From: Paramacrobiotus metropolitanus
Lineage: Eukaryota > Tardigrada > Eutardigrada > Parachela > Macrobiotidae
Direction of reading: 5' to 3'
Assembly (NCBI RefSeq): GCF_019649055.1
Contig: NW_026570439.1
Span: 1 to 64,000 of the forward strand
Length of the DNA stretch: 64,000 nucleotides
Shown: one piece after another, positions 19,247-30,867 of the stretch
Layout: the number at the start of each line of letters is the position of its first letter
Numbering within the stretch: the first letter of the stretch is position 1
Notes under the pieces: generated by a model
What the model saw: the letters and a program-made list of their open reading frames with translations, nothing else
The model's database searches: none
Told to the model about the DNA's origin: nothing
Position numbers and translations under genes: made by a program

Positions 19247-21345
19247 TTACTCAGAATCCAAGTCCTCTAGTGCTGACACATATTCAGCGTTCAAGTCTTC
19301 TATGAACACCACCGCCTCATACTTTGCCTCCTGGAACTTCTTCACGTCCTCGGCTTTAAACCCGTTTACGTAGCAATCCACCATTGCCTGGATGCAGGTA
19401 CGTTTTGGAACTTCGTCATCGGCTAGCAGGTTTTCGCGCACACAAGTGTCGAATTCTGATTTCAGGTCAGCCGCCATGGAAGCCAACTCCCTGAACCCAT
19501 TCTGAACTGGAACCTGGCACAGGCTCTTAATCATCATATCTCGAAAGCCTTTTTCATGCTTCATCACCAACTACAGAAGAAAAAAAATCAACCATACAAC
19601 ATAACCATAAGTCCATTCCAAACCATATAGAACTTACGTCTTCGAATTGGTTATCAGTTTTGTCAAAACGTTCAGGATACATTGTTGAGCCATCCTCGCT
19701 GGTTATGGCTCCAGCTTTACCTTCGTTGACCTTTCGTTTCTTGGTCAACGGCTCTGGCTCACGGTATTCTTCCCGGCAGAACCACTCCGGATGGGCAGTA
19801 CGCTTACGGAGAACGGCCATAACAATGTCTCTCTTGCTCTGAGCTCTCTCAGTTTCCACCAGTGCTTTCGCTAACGCCTTACGCATACTGCTGAGCTCGT
19901 GCTGAATTTTAGTCACTGAATCGCTTAACGCGTCCACACAAAGAATCGCGTTTCGCTGGATGCTGGCCGCACAGTCCTCAACATCACGGGTGCTATCCAA
20001 AACTGCACGCTGCAAACAGAAACAACACCTGGTCAACGGTCAACCCCTATTCTTTTTTTCCTTTTTTTTCCTTTTTAAAAACTACCCCATTAAAATCCTT
20101 ACCGCATTTTCGTAGAACTGATTACGTTCATCGGCACTTCCGGATGCTGCAATCACCAGAAGCTTACGCGCCGCCTCAGGGGCGCTCGTATACGGGGCAG
20201 CCGTCATTAGCTTGCGCCACTCATTGTTCAATTGCTACAAACGTAAGAAAAAAAACAAGAATAAATTAAAATAACCTTCAAGAAAAAAACTGTAAACGGT
20301 TCCAGAATACAAATAATTTTTCACTGATATAAGAATATAAAATTTTTAGGTTTAGAATACGATTAAAAAGTTTTTTCGTTTTAAAATAAGGCTGAAAATT
20401 GTTTGCATTGAAATAAGGCTGCAAAGTTTTTCGCACTAAATTAAGTGAAAAAAGTTTTTAGACTTAAAATTAGATGAAAAAAGTTTTTCAGTGTAAAATA
20501 GGGCGGCAAAAAGGTTATCGTTTCAAAATAATGCTAAAAAGTTTTTCGCATTAAAATAGGCGTCAAAAGTTTTTCGCACTAAATTAAGTGTAAAAAGTTT
20601 TTCGACTTTAAATTAGGCGAAAAAGTTTTTCGGTGTAAAATAGGGCGGAAAAGTTTTTCGGTTAAAAATAAGTTTTTGAGCTTAAAATCTGTAAAGAAAA
20701 GTTTTTCAGTTTATATAAGGCGGAAAAAGTTAATCGCATTAAATTAAGTGAAAAAAGTTTTTAGATTTAAAATTAGATGAAAAAAGGTTTTTGGGTGTAA
20801 AATAGGGCGGAAAAAGTTTAACGTCTCAAAATAAGGCTAAAAAGTTTTTCGCATTAAAATAGGCATCAAAAGTTTTTCGCACTAAATTAAGTGTAAAAAG
20901 TTTTTCGACTTTAAATTAGGCGAAAAAGTTTTTCGGCGTAAAATAGGGCGGAAAAGTTTTTCGGTTAAAAATAAAAATCATAAAATTTTCCGCATTAAAA
21001 TAAGCGTAAAAAGTTTTTTCGCATTAAATTAAGTGTAAAAAAGTTTTTCGACTTTAAATTAGGCAAAAAAGTTTTTCGGTGTACAATATAGCGGAAAAAG
21101 TTTTTCGGTTTAAAATAAGGCTAAAAAAATTTTTCGCATTAAAATAAGCGTAAAAAGTTTTCTGCATTACATTATGTGTAAAAAGTTTCTAGGCTTAAAA
21201 TTGGATGAAAATAGTTTTTTCAGAATAAAATAAGTCAGCAAAACTGTTGTCGTATTTAAAATACGATAACAAAATTCTTCAGGACAAAAAGTAGGTAGAT
21301 CACTACAAAATCATTTCGGGTTGCTTTACCTTGTTCAGAGACATG
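19247..21345 (-). CDS. 280-residue nuclear-type coiled protein, four exons
   Basis: Exons are 21345-21331 (only Met-Ser-Leu-Asn-Lys), 20234-20103, 20009-19638 and 19570-19247; all junctions are phase 0 with GT-AG introns. Intron 1 is 1,096 bases and filled with satellite DNA. The protein is helical: a helix-rich exon 2, a heptad-like region in exon 3 (IQRNAILCVDALSDSVTKIQ), a nuclear signal LTKKRKVNEG, then a Cys-containing helical exon 4 ending in an acidic tail. I do not recognise a family. The KKRKV signal also appears in the PC4-like gene. It is the last gene of the element on this side, or a flanking host gene. The five-codon first exon is the least certain part. Confidence 0.6.
20281..21290. 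repeat. 28-bp satellite with higher-order structure, within an intron
   Basis: About 35 units of roughly 28 bases, each with a GTTTTTCG-like start, a TAAA(A/T)TA core and an A-run. Neighbouring units differ but recur in order: the string from GTTTTTCGCACT at 20569 returns almost unchanged at 20872, a 303-base higher-order period. The array lies inside intron 1 of the 19,247-21,345 gene. It ends gradually toward 21,290. Confidence 0.85.
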
Positions 21346-22650
21346 GTCAGCTTGCGAGTAGTACGCCTTGCACACCTACAGAACGATCACACAAATATCT
21401 CGTTACTCGTTACAGCAGCCAAACATGCGTACCAACTACTTACAACACGTACAACAGGTGGGATGAGATGGGTACACACGGAACAGGGGCGGGCAGAATT
21501 ACGGGTTCTTCCAGATAACGCAAATAAATCCAGGTCGTTGTGTAGCGGTGGTTATGCTAATACGCTTTGTAAGGGAGCATGTACGGGTCGCCAAGTGCGC
21601 TATGCTGCTGTATGCAGCGGTACCACATGGCCCAGTACCAATGTGTGTGTCTGTGTGTGTGTAATCTACCATGCGGATCTTTATATGGCTATGGTACGGG
21701 ACCGAAGTCCCTTTCCGCATGCTACGGAGCTGTCGCTTGCTGAAATGCAGCGTGGAGTTTCTTTGATTTTTATTAACACAGCAAGCACACAACCAACAAT
21801 ACCAACAATATGTACTAATATTGGCCCAGAGTGTGATCTCATGTATTAGCCATGACAGTCAAACGGAAACATTATTATTGCCGCGGTGATTTCTTATGTG
21901 GGGGCATGGGAGAATATATTACATTATTACCGAAGTATGATTTCTTGTGTTGCGCATGGGAGGAATATTAAACTTTGTATGATTTCATGTGTTAGACAAT
22001 GGGGATCTTTTCAGGTACCATACAGTATCATCACAATATTTTTTCCGTATTTTTCTGATTTTTTCCTGACGTTGTATATTTTTTCGAAATTTTTTAATTT
22101 TTTTTTAAAAAATGGGACGTCATCCCGGGACGCTCTTATCAGCGTCCCACATCTAAATGCCGGTCGAGACAGGCATATTACTACTGTGCCCTAACCTTAG
22201 GGTCCCGAACAAGCCAAGAAGTGTTGATGGATATACAACTTGAAATGAAGGACTCTTACAGTTATTTATATATTGTTCGTAGTAAAAGTGTTTTCCCGTG
22301 ATAATCGTTTCAAAGAAGCCCAAGGATTGTTCTGGACAGGCCGGGACAGATATAAAATTTATCTACACGGATGTACAATAGCGCACGAAGAAATGCAAGT
22401 AACACTATCAAAATTCCATTAAGTATATCGGAAACCTGTATCAGATAAAATAGTTATGGGCAAAAAAATACATGGAAACTCATGTTATAAGGAACAAGCA
22501 GATACTGCTAAAAATTGTTATCCACCCCCTTTTGTTTTTTCTTTGAAATTTCGCTCATGGTGCAGCTGCAAAGGTCGTTGGTTTCGCCATCCATCAGAAC
22601 CCCTTCAATAAGCGAACTGCACCGCAGACAGCCGAGAGTACCAGGAAAAG
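21346..22650. other. non-coding stretch with small repeats
   Basis: No convincing gene. A TG tract lies at about 21,641-21,662. Three imperfect copies of a block starting TGATTTCTTRTGTGTT and containing GCATGGGAG occur at about 21,880-22,005, with a weaker one at 21,831. A perfect 8-bp hairpin GGGACGCT/AGCGTCCC sits at 22127-22148 after a T-rich run. The right end of the Polinton may lie here. ORFs of 97-172 residues in this stretch look like chance. Confidence 0.4.
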
Positions 22651-22772
22651 TCGAGAATCAACTATAAAGTATGACGCATAAGTCATGTATTATTACAAAC
22701 ACAGTGCGCTGATACGATTTGCTATACAGTTTGGTATACCTCAACGTTTTTTGCATTCCATATATTTTCACA

Positions 22773-22938
22773 ATGTGGATTCGCGTACTGGACACCAGCG
22801 ACACGGCATTCGCAGTGAAGTTGCACATGGCCACAACTTTTCGAAAATTCATTACGTGCTACTTACTCGAGATTAATAAAAAATTATCAGGTTTTCTAAT
22901 GTGGAAGAACGCAGAGGATACCGTGCTTCTGGTGACCG
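22773..22938 (+). CDS. possible host exon, unknown product
   Basis: ATG at 22773 followed by 55 codons of protein-like sequence (MWIRVLDTSDTAFAVKLHMA) ending at a strong donor, ACCG|GTAAGTG. The pattern of strand, strand, then helix (TTFRKFITCYL) faintly recalls ubiquitin or SUMO-like folds, but this is weak. I found no convincing next exon; a candidate acceptor near 23,095 leads to a short open tail. From 22,939 to 23,533 nothing else can be supported. Confidence 0.25.
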
Positions 22939-23533
22939 GTAAGTGAACCCATATTGTGAAAACGTCCGGAACGCGAAGAATGCCGAAGTATGTAGCTTTT
23001 TACGCATTAAAGCATGCAACCAGTGTCTGCAAAAACCCAGTGCACGTCAAACGAAATTTGACTATAATTATCGTACCGGTTGTCCTGGTTGTGCGGTTGC
23101 AGAGATCGCCAGCGCAGTTGCATTGTGTAGCGCTCGCCGCTGGACCAGCAGTCATGGGAGCACACTTCATGTTTTCGGGAGTTAGTGTTTCCCTTCCACA
23201 GTCTTGCCGGTTAATTTCGAATTTGTTGGCTGCAATTTTAAGGTATCGGAATTAACAACAGAAGACATGGGATTTTAAAAAAACCAGAACTTTTTACTAG
23301 TACGGTACGTAATCTACCCACAAAATCAGCCAAATTTAACAAAAAAATGGAAATTGAAAGCAAGGTAAAACATTTGACATGGAAAATCGTTATCTAGATT
23401 CATAACGGAAAATTTAAAACGAATATAATTTTTCGAAAATTCTTCTTTGCTTTAACACTGAATATTTTTGTTCGGCACGTTCCTGCACGGAAATCAGCAG
23501 TGCATCGAGGTACCACCATCTGCACCGAGCTGA

Positions 23534-24431
23534 TTAAAGCTTACGGGTGGTAAACTTGATGGTTTCACGGTAGCAGTTGTTGACTTTCGGGTCGCAGTCC
23601 TTCGGCTTGGTGTTGAGACAATTCGCCGTGATATCTTTGTAACCAGCGGCAGGCACGTCACCGGAAGCGTAGATACAGTCGTCATAGCATTTGATGGTGT
23701 GACCTAACCAAAACAGAAAAAAACTTATTGTACTTCTTTAACAAGCCGATATAGGCCAATAAATCGTGTCTAAAATTAATGAGCAGTGCGAAGTGCGTAC
23801 CCACAGGATCACTGATACAAAACACAGGATTGGATGACGTAAATACATAATCTCTGTACTTACTGGCGTCCTCTTGATGGTGTTTTACGCAGTAGCTGCA
23901 CACAGTGCTAATACTACGCGATATATATCGGCGCATTTTACCGCACACTTTAGTATTTAAAACTACTTATATGCTAAATGCAGATACTAGCTTGTCCCGT
24001 AATTTCCTATCTCTTCAATGTAGCGATAAGTACAAATTCACGGGTAACGCTAACCTCTATACTATGGGGCGCCACGCCCCACCTTTTAGCTGCACAATTA
24101 GCACAACCAGTTCATGCCAAAAATCGATTAAATGACACAAAAATTCGATATGAATTATAAAATATTAAGTTTTTTCCTTTATAATTATATTAAAGCTTTG
24201 AGTGTTCAGAGGAAAATATTTACCATTATAGCAGACGTAGTGTAGTGGTGCTAAAAAAATGTGATCGGTCACCTTTACAATAGAATTTACGGAACAAGCC
24301 TGTGCAGACACTAAATGTACTCGTGCTTACAACACACAGCATTTGATTTCAAATGTCTGCTTTTAAGTACCTGTTTCTAATCCAGCGAAAAGCAGGGTTG
24401 CGAGTAAGGCTGACTTCCAGTTGACGGTCAT
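23534..24431 (-). CDS. small secreted cysteine-containing protein, two exons
   Basis: Exon 1 (24431-24371) encodes a clear signal peptide, MTVNWKSALLATLLFAGLET, and ends at CAG|GTACTT. Exon 2 (23703-23534) starts after TTAG and joins in phase 1. The mature protein is about 57 residues with five cysteines: a Cys-x3-Cys at the start (IKCYDDC), then single Cys residues in NC, DC and NC contexts, and a short basic tail. The Leu-x-Cys-Tyr-like start recalls three-finger or Ly-6 proteins, but a full set of cysteines is missing. The intron is 667 bases. A different exon between them (near 23,864-23,950) does not fit the phase. Confidence 0.6.
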
Positions 24432-24449
24432 CTTGAGCGGGATTTTATA

Positions 24450-25690
24450 ACGTACTTTATTGATTAATCGAAATTTAATAGGTCAAATCCAAATACGAAG
24501 TCAAAACGTTAGTGATTAATAGTACGTAACAAGCTGAGACAATTACAATGCGTATTCCTCCGAATTGTGATAGGTGCAAAATTACAAAACATATACAGTA
24601 CTATTGCAGTTGTTGGATGTTAAAACATATCATAATATTATTCATAATACACATTTTCCAGGTCACTCGAAAGCAGGCACAGTAATATCAAAATTAAATG
24701 TAAAAAAATGGTTTTTTATACCGTTACTAGGCTACTGCACAGTGTAACTGCGTGACAGGATAAGTCTGTTGAGTTTTTTCTTGCCCAATATTTTCGCGAT
24801 TTTCTAGAAGTGCTGATACTGTATCTGTACCTTATTCGTCGAAGTGAAATTTTGAACAAACGGTTCTTTTGGATTTAAATTGTCGGAGGTTCGTTGTTCG
24901 TGCGAAAGATTTCCTTCTACTCGTAGACAATCGTAGTGCAGACACAGCGGTCAAAGTGATCAGATTGATCCAGCGAAACGCCACGTAGCATCCCTTAGAA
25001 AATAGCATCATAGCGTTTTACTCACGTGTTAATTATTAACGGCATTATTAACTTGTTAATTAAATTGTGGTAAATGCTCAGATTTTATTACGAACACCAT
25101 TATAATACAAAGTAATTATTGTTAGTGGCCGACTCTGGCCAACCATAATGGCAAATGCAGATTTCATGACAGCAGTAATTGCTAAGCAGGTTATCGCTAA
25201 CTTCGGGCATATCTCCAGAACATCAACCCTGTTCACTGGAAAAAGGAAAAAACGGAATGCTATGATTAACGGTGCAGCCGCAGATTGCAAGGTCTAGCAG
25301 AAGATTAAATAAATACTCGTAACAACAGTTACAAATGCACAGCATAGCAAGAATAAAAAGCAGAGCGCTTCGGCGCGACCTACGTTTTAGGGCATTTAGG
25401 ACAATCCAGCTTCTGCCGATTGTGTGCGATTTAAAAATCGCACTTGCTTTACTAAGTATTCGTCCAGTATATGTGCAGCGCTAATGGACTCAGCAGCCGA
25501 CGTGGACTTGAGAAATCTGGATATATCGCCGATATATCCATATGCCTCAAGTCCACGTGATTCCAGTGCTCTGGATGGCCGTCAGGACCGACACTGCTGC
25601 ATCTTAATGAACTAGAAGCTGTCGTATTATACTAATTAACCAATCACGAGAGAAACATCCGGAAGCCGGTCTATCGATCGGGATAGTTGA
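24450..25690. other. non-coding stretch
   Basis: I see no gene. ORFs at 25,078-25,290 (minus) and 25,424-25,615 (plus) lack family features. The only structured site is the long hairpin at 25501-25557. Confidence 0.5.
25501..25557. repeat. long perfect-armed hairpin
   Basis: Outer arms CGTGGACTTGAG (25501-25512) and CTCAAGTCCACG (25546-25557) pair exactly. Inner arms GGATATATCG (25519-25528) and CGATATATCC (25530-25539) pair exactly around one base. The short unpaired bulges differ between sides. Confidence 0.85.
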
Positions 25691-25829
25691 ACGTGCCCAC
25701 CTAGCGTGGATGCATCGTCTTTACCGTTGCGTAAATTATCCGTCCAACGGGCCGGCAGGGATCCTTGAGGTAACGAAGCGTTGAGCCAACGCCGCCGTTA
25801 TTGTCCGTCAGTAAGGAGCTGCAGCTCGT

Positions 25830-26229
25830 CACAGACGGACAACAACGACGCCATCCTTTGGCCTGCAAATTTCCCGGTCTGCGCATTCTTGGTGAGGTCC
25901 AGTAAAGCCTGTCCCAGATTCTACGCGACATCTCCGCCATTCTGGACAATAAGTAGCGACCGGCCGTCTGCAGTCCGTACATATTGCCAGGAATGGCTGT
26001 AAATGTCATGGTACATGTCCGGACCATAGTGACATCGCAGTCGGCCGTACTTGAAAGTCACACTGCGAGGCGTTGCGAAGGGTCGACGTTCAGCAGGGTG
26101 ACCAGTTTTTGCGCAAAACCCAGTTTGGTCCGCTTGCGGCAAAGAGTACTGCAGATCTCAGCGAACTGACATCGAAGACCCGGTGAGGATCCGCTTGGGC
26201 TCCTGCAGGGTTGCCCTCCACAAGGACCC
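25830..26229 (-). pseudogene. decayed unknown host gene
   Basis: The minus strand holds protein-like sequence in two frames. One frame (26229-26060) begins after a good acceptor, TGTGCAG, and is Cys-rich at first. The other (about 26085-25830) contains HYGPDMYHDIYSHSWQYVRT and later a helical part, interrupted by an in-frame TAG at about 25,920. One frame change near 26,060-26,085 and one stop are needed to read it as a gene. I cannot name the family. Confidence 0.3.
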
Positions 26230-26690
26230 TGCACAGACAAGTACAAACACGCCATGGGTACATTATCGATTCGTGGTGAGTGTTTTTTAAATTTTAAAAT
26301 GATTTTCACAATTTTTTACAATTTAAAAACATGGCAGAACCTAGTTCGGTGAAAAACCAGTCTTCAAGCCAATGTGAGTTGTCGGGCATCATTTGAGAGA
26401 GAGCGGTCCGTTTTGGAACACAGCCAAACTACGCAACCGGATGTTGCCACTATACCGGCCCCACCGAAACTTTTATTTTATAAAAAATTCTGCCCGCCGA
26501 AAAAAATTACCTCTCCCGGAATAAGCCCGTTAAAACTTTCAGAGGTGCAAATGCGATAATTACGGTTTTTCCACATAAGCGGATTATTTTAATATTTTAT
26601 TAATAATGTCTGTGATAAGAAAAACAGGTAGAGTAGTGCTTGCCATGCGCTAAGCCTAAGCATTAAGCATTGCGACCAAGCACCGTGTGA

Positions 26691-26711
26691 CAGACAGACA
26701 GACAGACAGAC
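26691..26711. repeat. (CAGA)n microsatellite
   Basis: About five CAGA units in a stretch (26,300-26,880) that otherwise shows no gene. Confidence 0.8.
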
Positions 26712-27299
26712 AAAAGTAAGTCCTTTATTTTTTGCTAAGTAAATGGTGGAAAGAATGATATTTTTTAGCCGGTTGCGCAGTTACATCGTAGAACTGCTTG
26801 ATTGAACGGAATGCAGAAAAAATTGAATAATTACGAGTAATTACAATAATAATTTTGATTAACACACTTTGAACACACCATCACCATCACTCACCAAGAT
26901 GGATTGGGACGACCCCACGATTCCGTGTGATGATGGCGCCGGCGTTTGAAGATTGCTGCTGAGCGAAGTAGTCCTGGCAGGCTTCCGTCAGAGATTCCTC
27001 ATTCCAGGACACTTTGCTCTGGGCGGGGCGGTGCCCTTTATGTGTGCCGAATTGCTCCTTTTGCACGCTGCTCGGCGCACACAAAGGTCACCGTGTCGCT
27101 TCCCAGGCGAACAAATCCCCGGCAGTCCACGTTCAGCACATACGACAAATATTACATTATTTTATTCGGCAGCAGCACAGTGCACAGAACAGTATGCTGG
27201 CGCTGTGTACACTGCCTAACATATGATTTACAACAGATTGTGCATCCAACAGAAGAATTGCATACCGTTCTCCTTCACCCACAATTCGAGCCGTTCAAG

Positions 27300-27890
27300 C
27301 CGAAAATTCTCGGTGTACACACATCGTCATCACGGCCCAACGTTAAACGGCACGTTTGGCATGGAAGTCCACATTACTCCGCAGAGGCGCCTGATCGAAG
27401 CCGGATTTGTGCCAGTGGTATTGGAGTCCGCCCCGGCCGTCGGAAGGAGTACAGATCGTCGTCACGCACTGGTAGTTTAGCCACAAAGAGCGACCGATGG
27501 ATGAAGGGGGCGGAGGTCAACTACACGTCGTCCAGGTCGCCGTAGTCGCTGTAGGGCTGTTCCCCCTTCTGGAACATCTCCTACACCACCACACCACGCC
27601 GAAGCTCCACTGCAACACAGGACAGTTTACGGGTACACATACAGAAAATTGGCGGTTCGGCTTGCGCCTGATCAAGTTACACTCGCTGAACTGACCACGT
27701 TGGATTCGGTGGAGTAAGGACTGCGGGCGCAAGCGTTCCGGCGCGTTCGAGCGGTAGGGGAGACGCGTCTTTGATCGGAGGTTGCAGTAGAAGTTTGACT
27801 CGGAAAGGTCGCGGGGGTGCCCAAAATCTGCGATGTGCACATCGATGCACTCTATGTGCACATCGCAGATTTTGGGCAGACGAAAGTCAC
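27300..27890 (-). pseudogene. protein tyrosine kinase catalytic-domain relic
   Basis: On the minus strand the kinase activation segment is readable: VHIADFGHPRDLSES (Asp-Phe-Gly) at about 27,875-27,830, then Leu-Pro-Tyr-Arg-Ser-Asn-Ala-Pro-Glu-Arg-Leu (the Ala-Pro-Glu motif). In changed frames follow QWSFGVVWW (about 27,610), equivalent to the sub-domain IX Asp-x-Trp-Ser-Phe-Gly motif, and EMFQKGEQPYSDYGDLDDV ending in a stop near 27,520. The Asp of sub-domain IX is Gln and the frame shifts at least twice, so it is dead. The Leu-Pro-x-Arg pattern favours tyrosine over Ser/Thr kinases. The N-lobe and catalytic loop are missing. Confidence 0.7.
27818..27878. repeat. 25-bp perfect inverted repeat inside the kinase relic
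   Basis: Positions 27818-27842 and 27854-27878 are exact reverse complements, separated by 11 bases. The right arm encodes the Asp-Phe-Gly segment of the kinase relic on the minus strand, so the left arm looks like an inverted copy of it. Confidence 0.85.
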
Positions 27891-28027
27891 AAATAAACGG
27901 GTCGGGGCAGATTTGGCGGCAGTGGGCCAGTTATAATGGATCCACTACCACCAGCTCTGCCCTTAACCCAGGAAAACCGGGTACTAGAAGGGATGGGACT
28001 ACGGTTTTGAAAATTGGCAGTCTGGGA

Positions 28028-28215
28028 CACAAAGAGAAAAATAAAAAATAAGAGAAAAAAGAGAAAAATATTAAGAGAAAAATATTAAGATATATATTTT
28101 AAGAGAAAAATAATAAAAAAACTAACAGAAAAATTAAGAGAAAAATATTTTTTTCGAAATTTTAAGAGAAAAATATTAAGAGAAAAAGAGAAAAATATTT
28201 TTTTCGAAATTTTAG
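28028..28215. repeat. AAGAGAAAAATATT purine-rich repeat
   Basis: Imperfect tandem copies of AAGAGAAAAATATT, broken by a repeated TTTTTTTCGAAATTTTA string. From 28,216 to 29,800 I see no gene; an ORF at 28,386-28,733 has no recognisable feature. Confidence 0.7.
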
Positions 28216-29809
28216 CGACCGCAGGTCAAGCAGGAGATGACCATGTCGGCCTAACACGCATGGTAACCATGTTGCGCCGACAAGTTATAATTGCTGTTTA
28301 GAACAACCGATAAAAAAATCGCATAGAATATGTCAATAGCTCAAACGATAGATCTCAACGAGTACATCACTACAAGTGCAATGCGATGGTCATCGGAATG
28401 ACCAGTGGTCAAGAAAAACTTGAAAACAAAAAATCACTAAAATGCAACATTACACAAGTGCTAATTGGATATTTCGCAACATTTGGTCACTTCTGCTTAT
28501 GTTTTGGACAACTGGTCATCGACCTTAATGTGGATCACAGTATGAGTAATATGTACAGTGGAAGTAATGCTATATCCGGCTATACAACTGAACGGGATAG
28601 CAGAGATAAAGAGCCGGGCTGGTTCTGGAAAAAGTTCACCATCGTTAATATACCGGTGGTCAATTCCTTGAAAGTGTTTTACAAACGACCAGTTGTTGGG
28701 AAATTAGGGAATTTAGCACATCAAGGTCAGTAAAGTTCTGCCAAGCCTGTTATATATACCTGCGTCAGAACATGTACAAAACAAACAAATTTTGGTGTTT
28801 AGAAAAGAAGACAGGACTTCTCAGTCACTTCAAATATGCGTTATATTCTCAGCTTCGCACAGATTGATTGCTACAAATTACAAGGCATGCCGTATGAGCG
28901 CTCACAGACCGGAAGGTCAAAATGTGTGCTTGATGCAAAGGCACAAGCGTCACTAGCACAGTATTAACGCGAGATAAATAACTTTTACATGACTTCTCAC
29001 TCCTTGCTACAGTTTGTTTCAAATAAAATTTGCAAAGAATATACGAGTTGTTCGATGAACAATGGAGTAGCCAGCTCGAAGCACAAGGCATGATGCCAAT
29101 AATAGCACTCCGCACACAAGCAAATGCACTGTATTGCCGATATAGCCGAAACAGTCGTTCACGCAACTCTTCCGGTCCGTCGTTCAGTCGTTTATGCAGT
29201 TATTTTGTAGGTAGTACAGGTCATAGCCATTGCGAAGATACCGAGAGCAGTCATTACACAACTGTTTCGCATTTTTTTACATTGATTTTCATGGCGTTTA
29301 GTCAAAAATTACATGTTTTGGGTTTCCGGCCTGTGCTGACCAGTGGTTACTTCGCTCACCACTATGCTCCAGTCAGTTAATACAGCAATTTATGGGCTTT
29401 CTTTTGATTGTTTATCGTACCATGTACGATGCTTCTGTCAATTGATTTGAATTTTTAAAGAATATTAATTATTTATTACCGTGTCCAACCGTGTCAAAAC
29501 CAGTGGTGTCCCGTTTACAATTTTTCATGTCCCGACCGCACTTTCCCGATCAGAAACTTTCCCGCACCCGCACCCGCTCCCGAGCGCTCGGACAGTCCCG
29601 CACCACGCTCCGACTCCCGATTTTCAATAAAATAATTTTTTTAACCATGTTATTGTTACAGCCTTTTTTGTTAAAATGCTTCAAATATGCCATACGTTTG
29701 GAAAGTTACTATTTTTTCAACCTGCATCGTAAATCTTACTTTTAAGAAATTTCACCCTTAGCTTGAAATTATAGTATCGCCGTACATTTTATTATCACCG
29801 TCAACTATT

Positions 29810-30150
29810 CAGCTTTCTCTTACCACCAACATTTAAATCACCATCTAACCGCCGCTTATTAATACTATAAAACAGTAATCTCTCGAAATGCTCATCCGAA
29901 GTTTTTAATCTCCTGTTACTGAGCAAAATTCCCGCAACACTAAACATCCGTTCGACGTCAGCAGTCGTTGCTGGAGCGCATAAAACTTGTTTGGCAAGAA
30001 TTTTCAAACGTGGCAAGCAGGCCGCTTCAGCACTTTTTCAGAATTCCAAGGGGTTCGTCCCTATCCACGAAGAGGCAATATACATCTCTAGTTCAGTTTC
30101 GCACGTTGCAGCTTTGTCACTTCCGCTGTCCTGTCGCATCGACAAACGGC
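29810..30150 (-). pseudogene. hAT transposase C-terminal fragment
   Basis: The minus strand encodes the hAT dimerisation domain: CLPRLKILAKQVLCAPATTA, then Glu-Arg-x-Phe-Ser-x-Ala-Gly, then SNRRLKTSDEHFERLLFY. Upstream, ELEMYIASSWIGTNPLEF is the usual preceding segment but is cut by an in-frame stop at about 30,036. Only the C-terminal about 110 residues remain; I found no DDE catalytic part and no terminal repeats. A dead fragment of a DNA transposon. Confidence 0.8.
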
Positions 30151-30867
30151 CGCTCAAGCCACTTTGTCCTCTGTATAAAAGGTTCAGGAAATCCGGACCG
30201 ACAAAACTATTCTTGCCTAAACATAAATAAATAATCAATATGCGGAAAGGATAAATGAATGATTCAGTAAAATTCAAGCACGACTTAATACTTAATTAGT
30301 TTAACTGTGATTCTTTTTCACTTACTTTATTTAATATTTAGAAATATTCAGATATATTTAGAAATATACAAGTCCGAGCTTGGATACGGGCCCTGGCGGC
30401 TTCCTCGGGGGCCCAGGTTCTAGGTCACCAGGGATTTCAGTTCGACTCACCATGTTAAATTGTATAAAATTCATTAAGAAAAATTCTCGGCGACCAAAAG
30501 GTCACTCAGCGACCCAAAGGTCATGGGACTCTCCGTTACAGAACTCAAATGCCATTATTTAGAAACGCCGTCTACTCAGTCTAGCTTCGCTCGTCCGCTT
30601 AATAAAAGAAATGCTCGCTTCGCTCGCGTGCCTGATAACAAAATAGGCTAAAATAATGTAGTTTGTAAGTACTCGTATTACTTACGTGTGAACATAAAAA
30701 CGTTCCATGTAGCTGAGAAAATGTGATATGGTTTTTTTGTAAAGTGGGAGACTACCACTGTATCTAAAGTTCTCACAACAGCTTCCAGAGGTAGTGCTTG
30801 AAACGTTGTTTTGCTTAAATTTTGCTCGCTGTGAACTTCTTCAAATTTTTGAATCGCCAAAATTCCC

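Larger units (their letters stand above)
1..21345. mobile_element. Maverick/Polinton (adintovirus-like) element, ends unresolved
   Basis: The core Polinton set is present: packaging ATPase, rve-type integrase, penton, pVI/pX-like protein, double jelly-roll capsid protein, adenain-like protease and protein-primed DNA polymerase B. Known elements of this group are 15-25 kb with terminal inverted repeats and 6-bp target duplications. Genes run rightward from about 0.3 to 9.7 kb, with a leftward TBP-like gene inside, and then mostly leftward to 21.3 kb. I could not recognise terminal inverted repeats by eye. The left end may lie outside the window and the right end is somewhere after 21,345. Frameshifts in several replication and integration genes suggest a fixed, partly decayed copy or uncorrected indels in the assembly. 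Confidence 0.9.

Noticed and set aside
20281-21290. Satellite as a CRISPR array
   Set aside because: Units are contiguous and vary throughout; there are no unique spacers, and the DNA is eukaryotic.
28386-28733. 115-residue plus-strand ORF
   Set aside because: No recognisable domain and no promoter or splice context.
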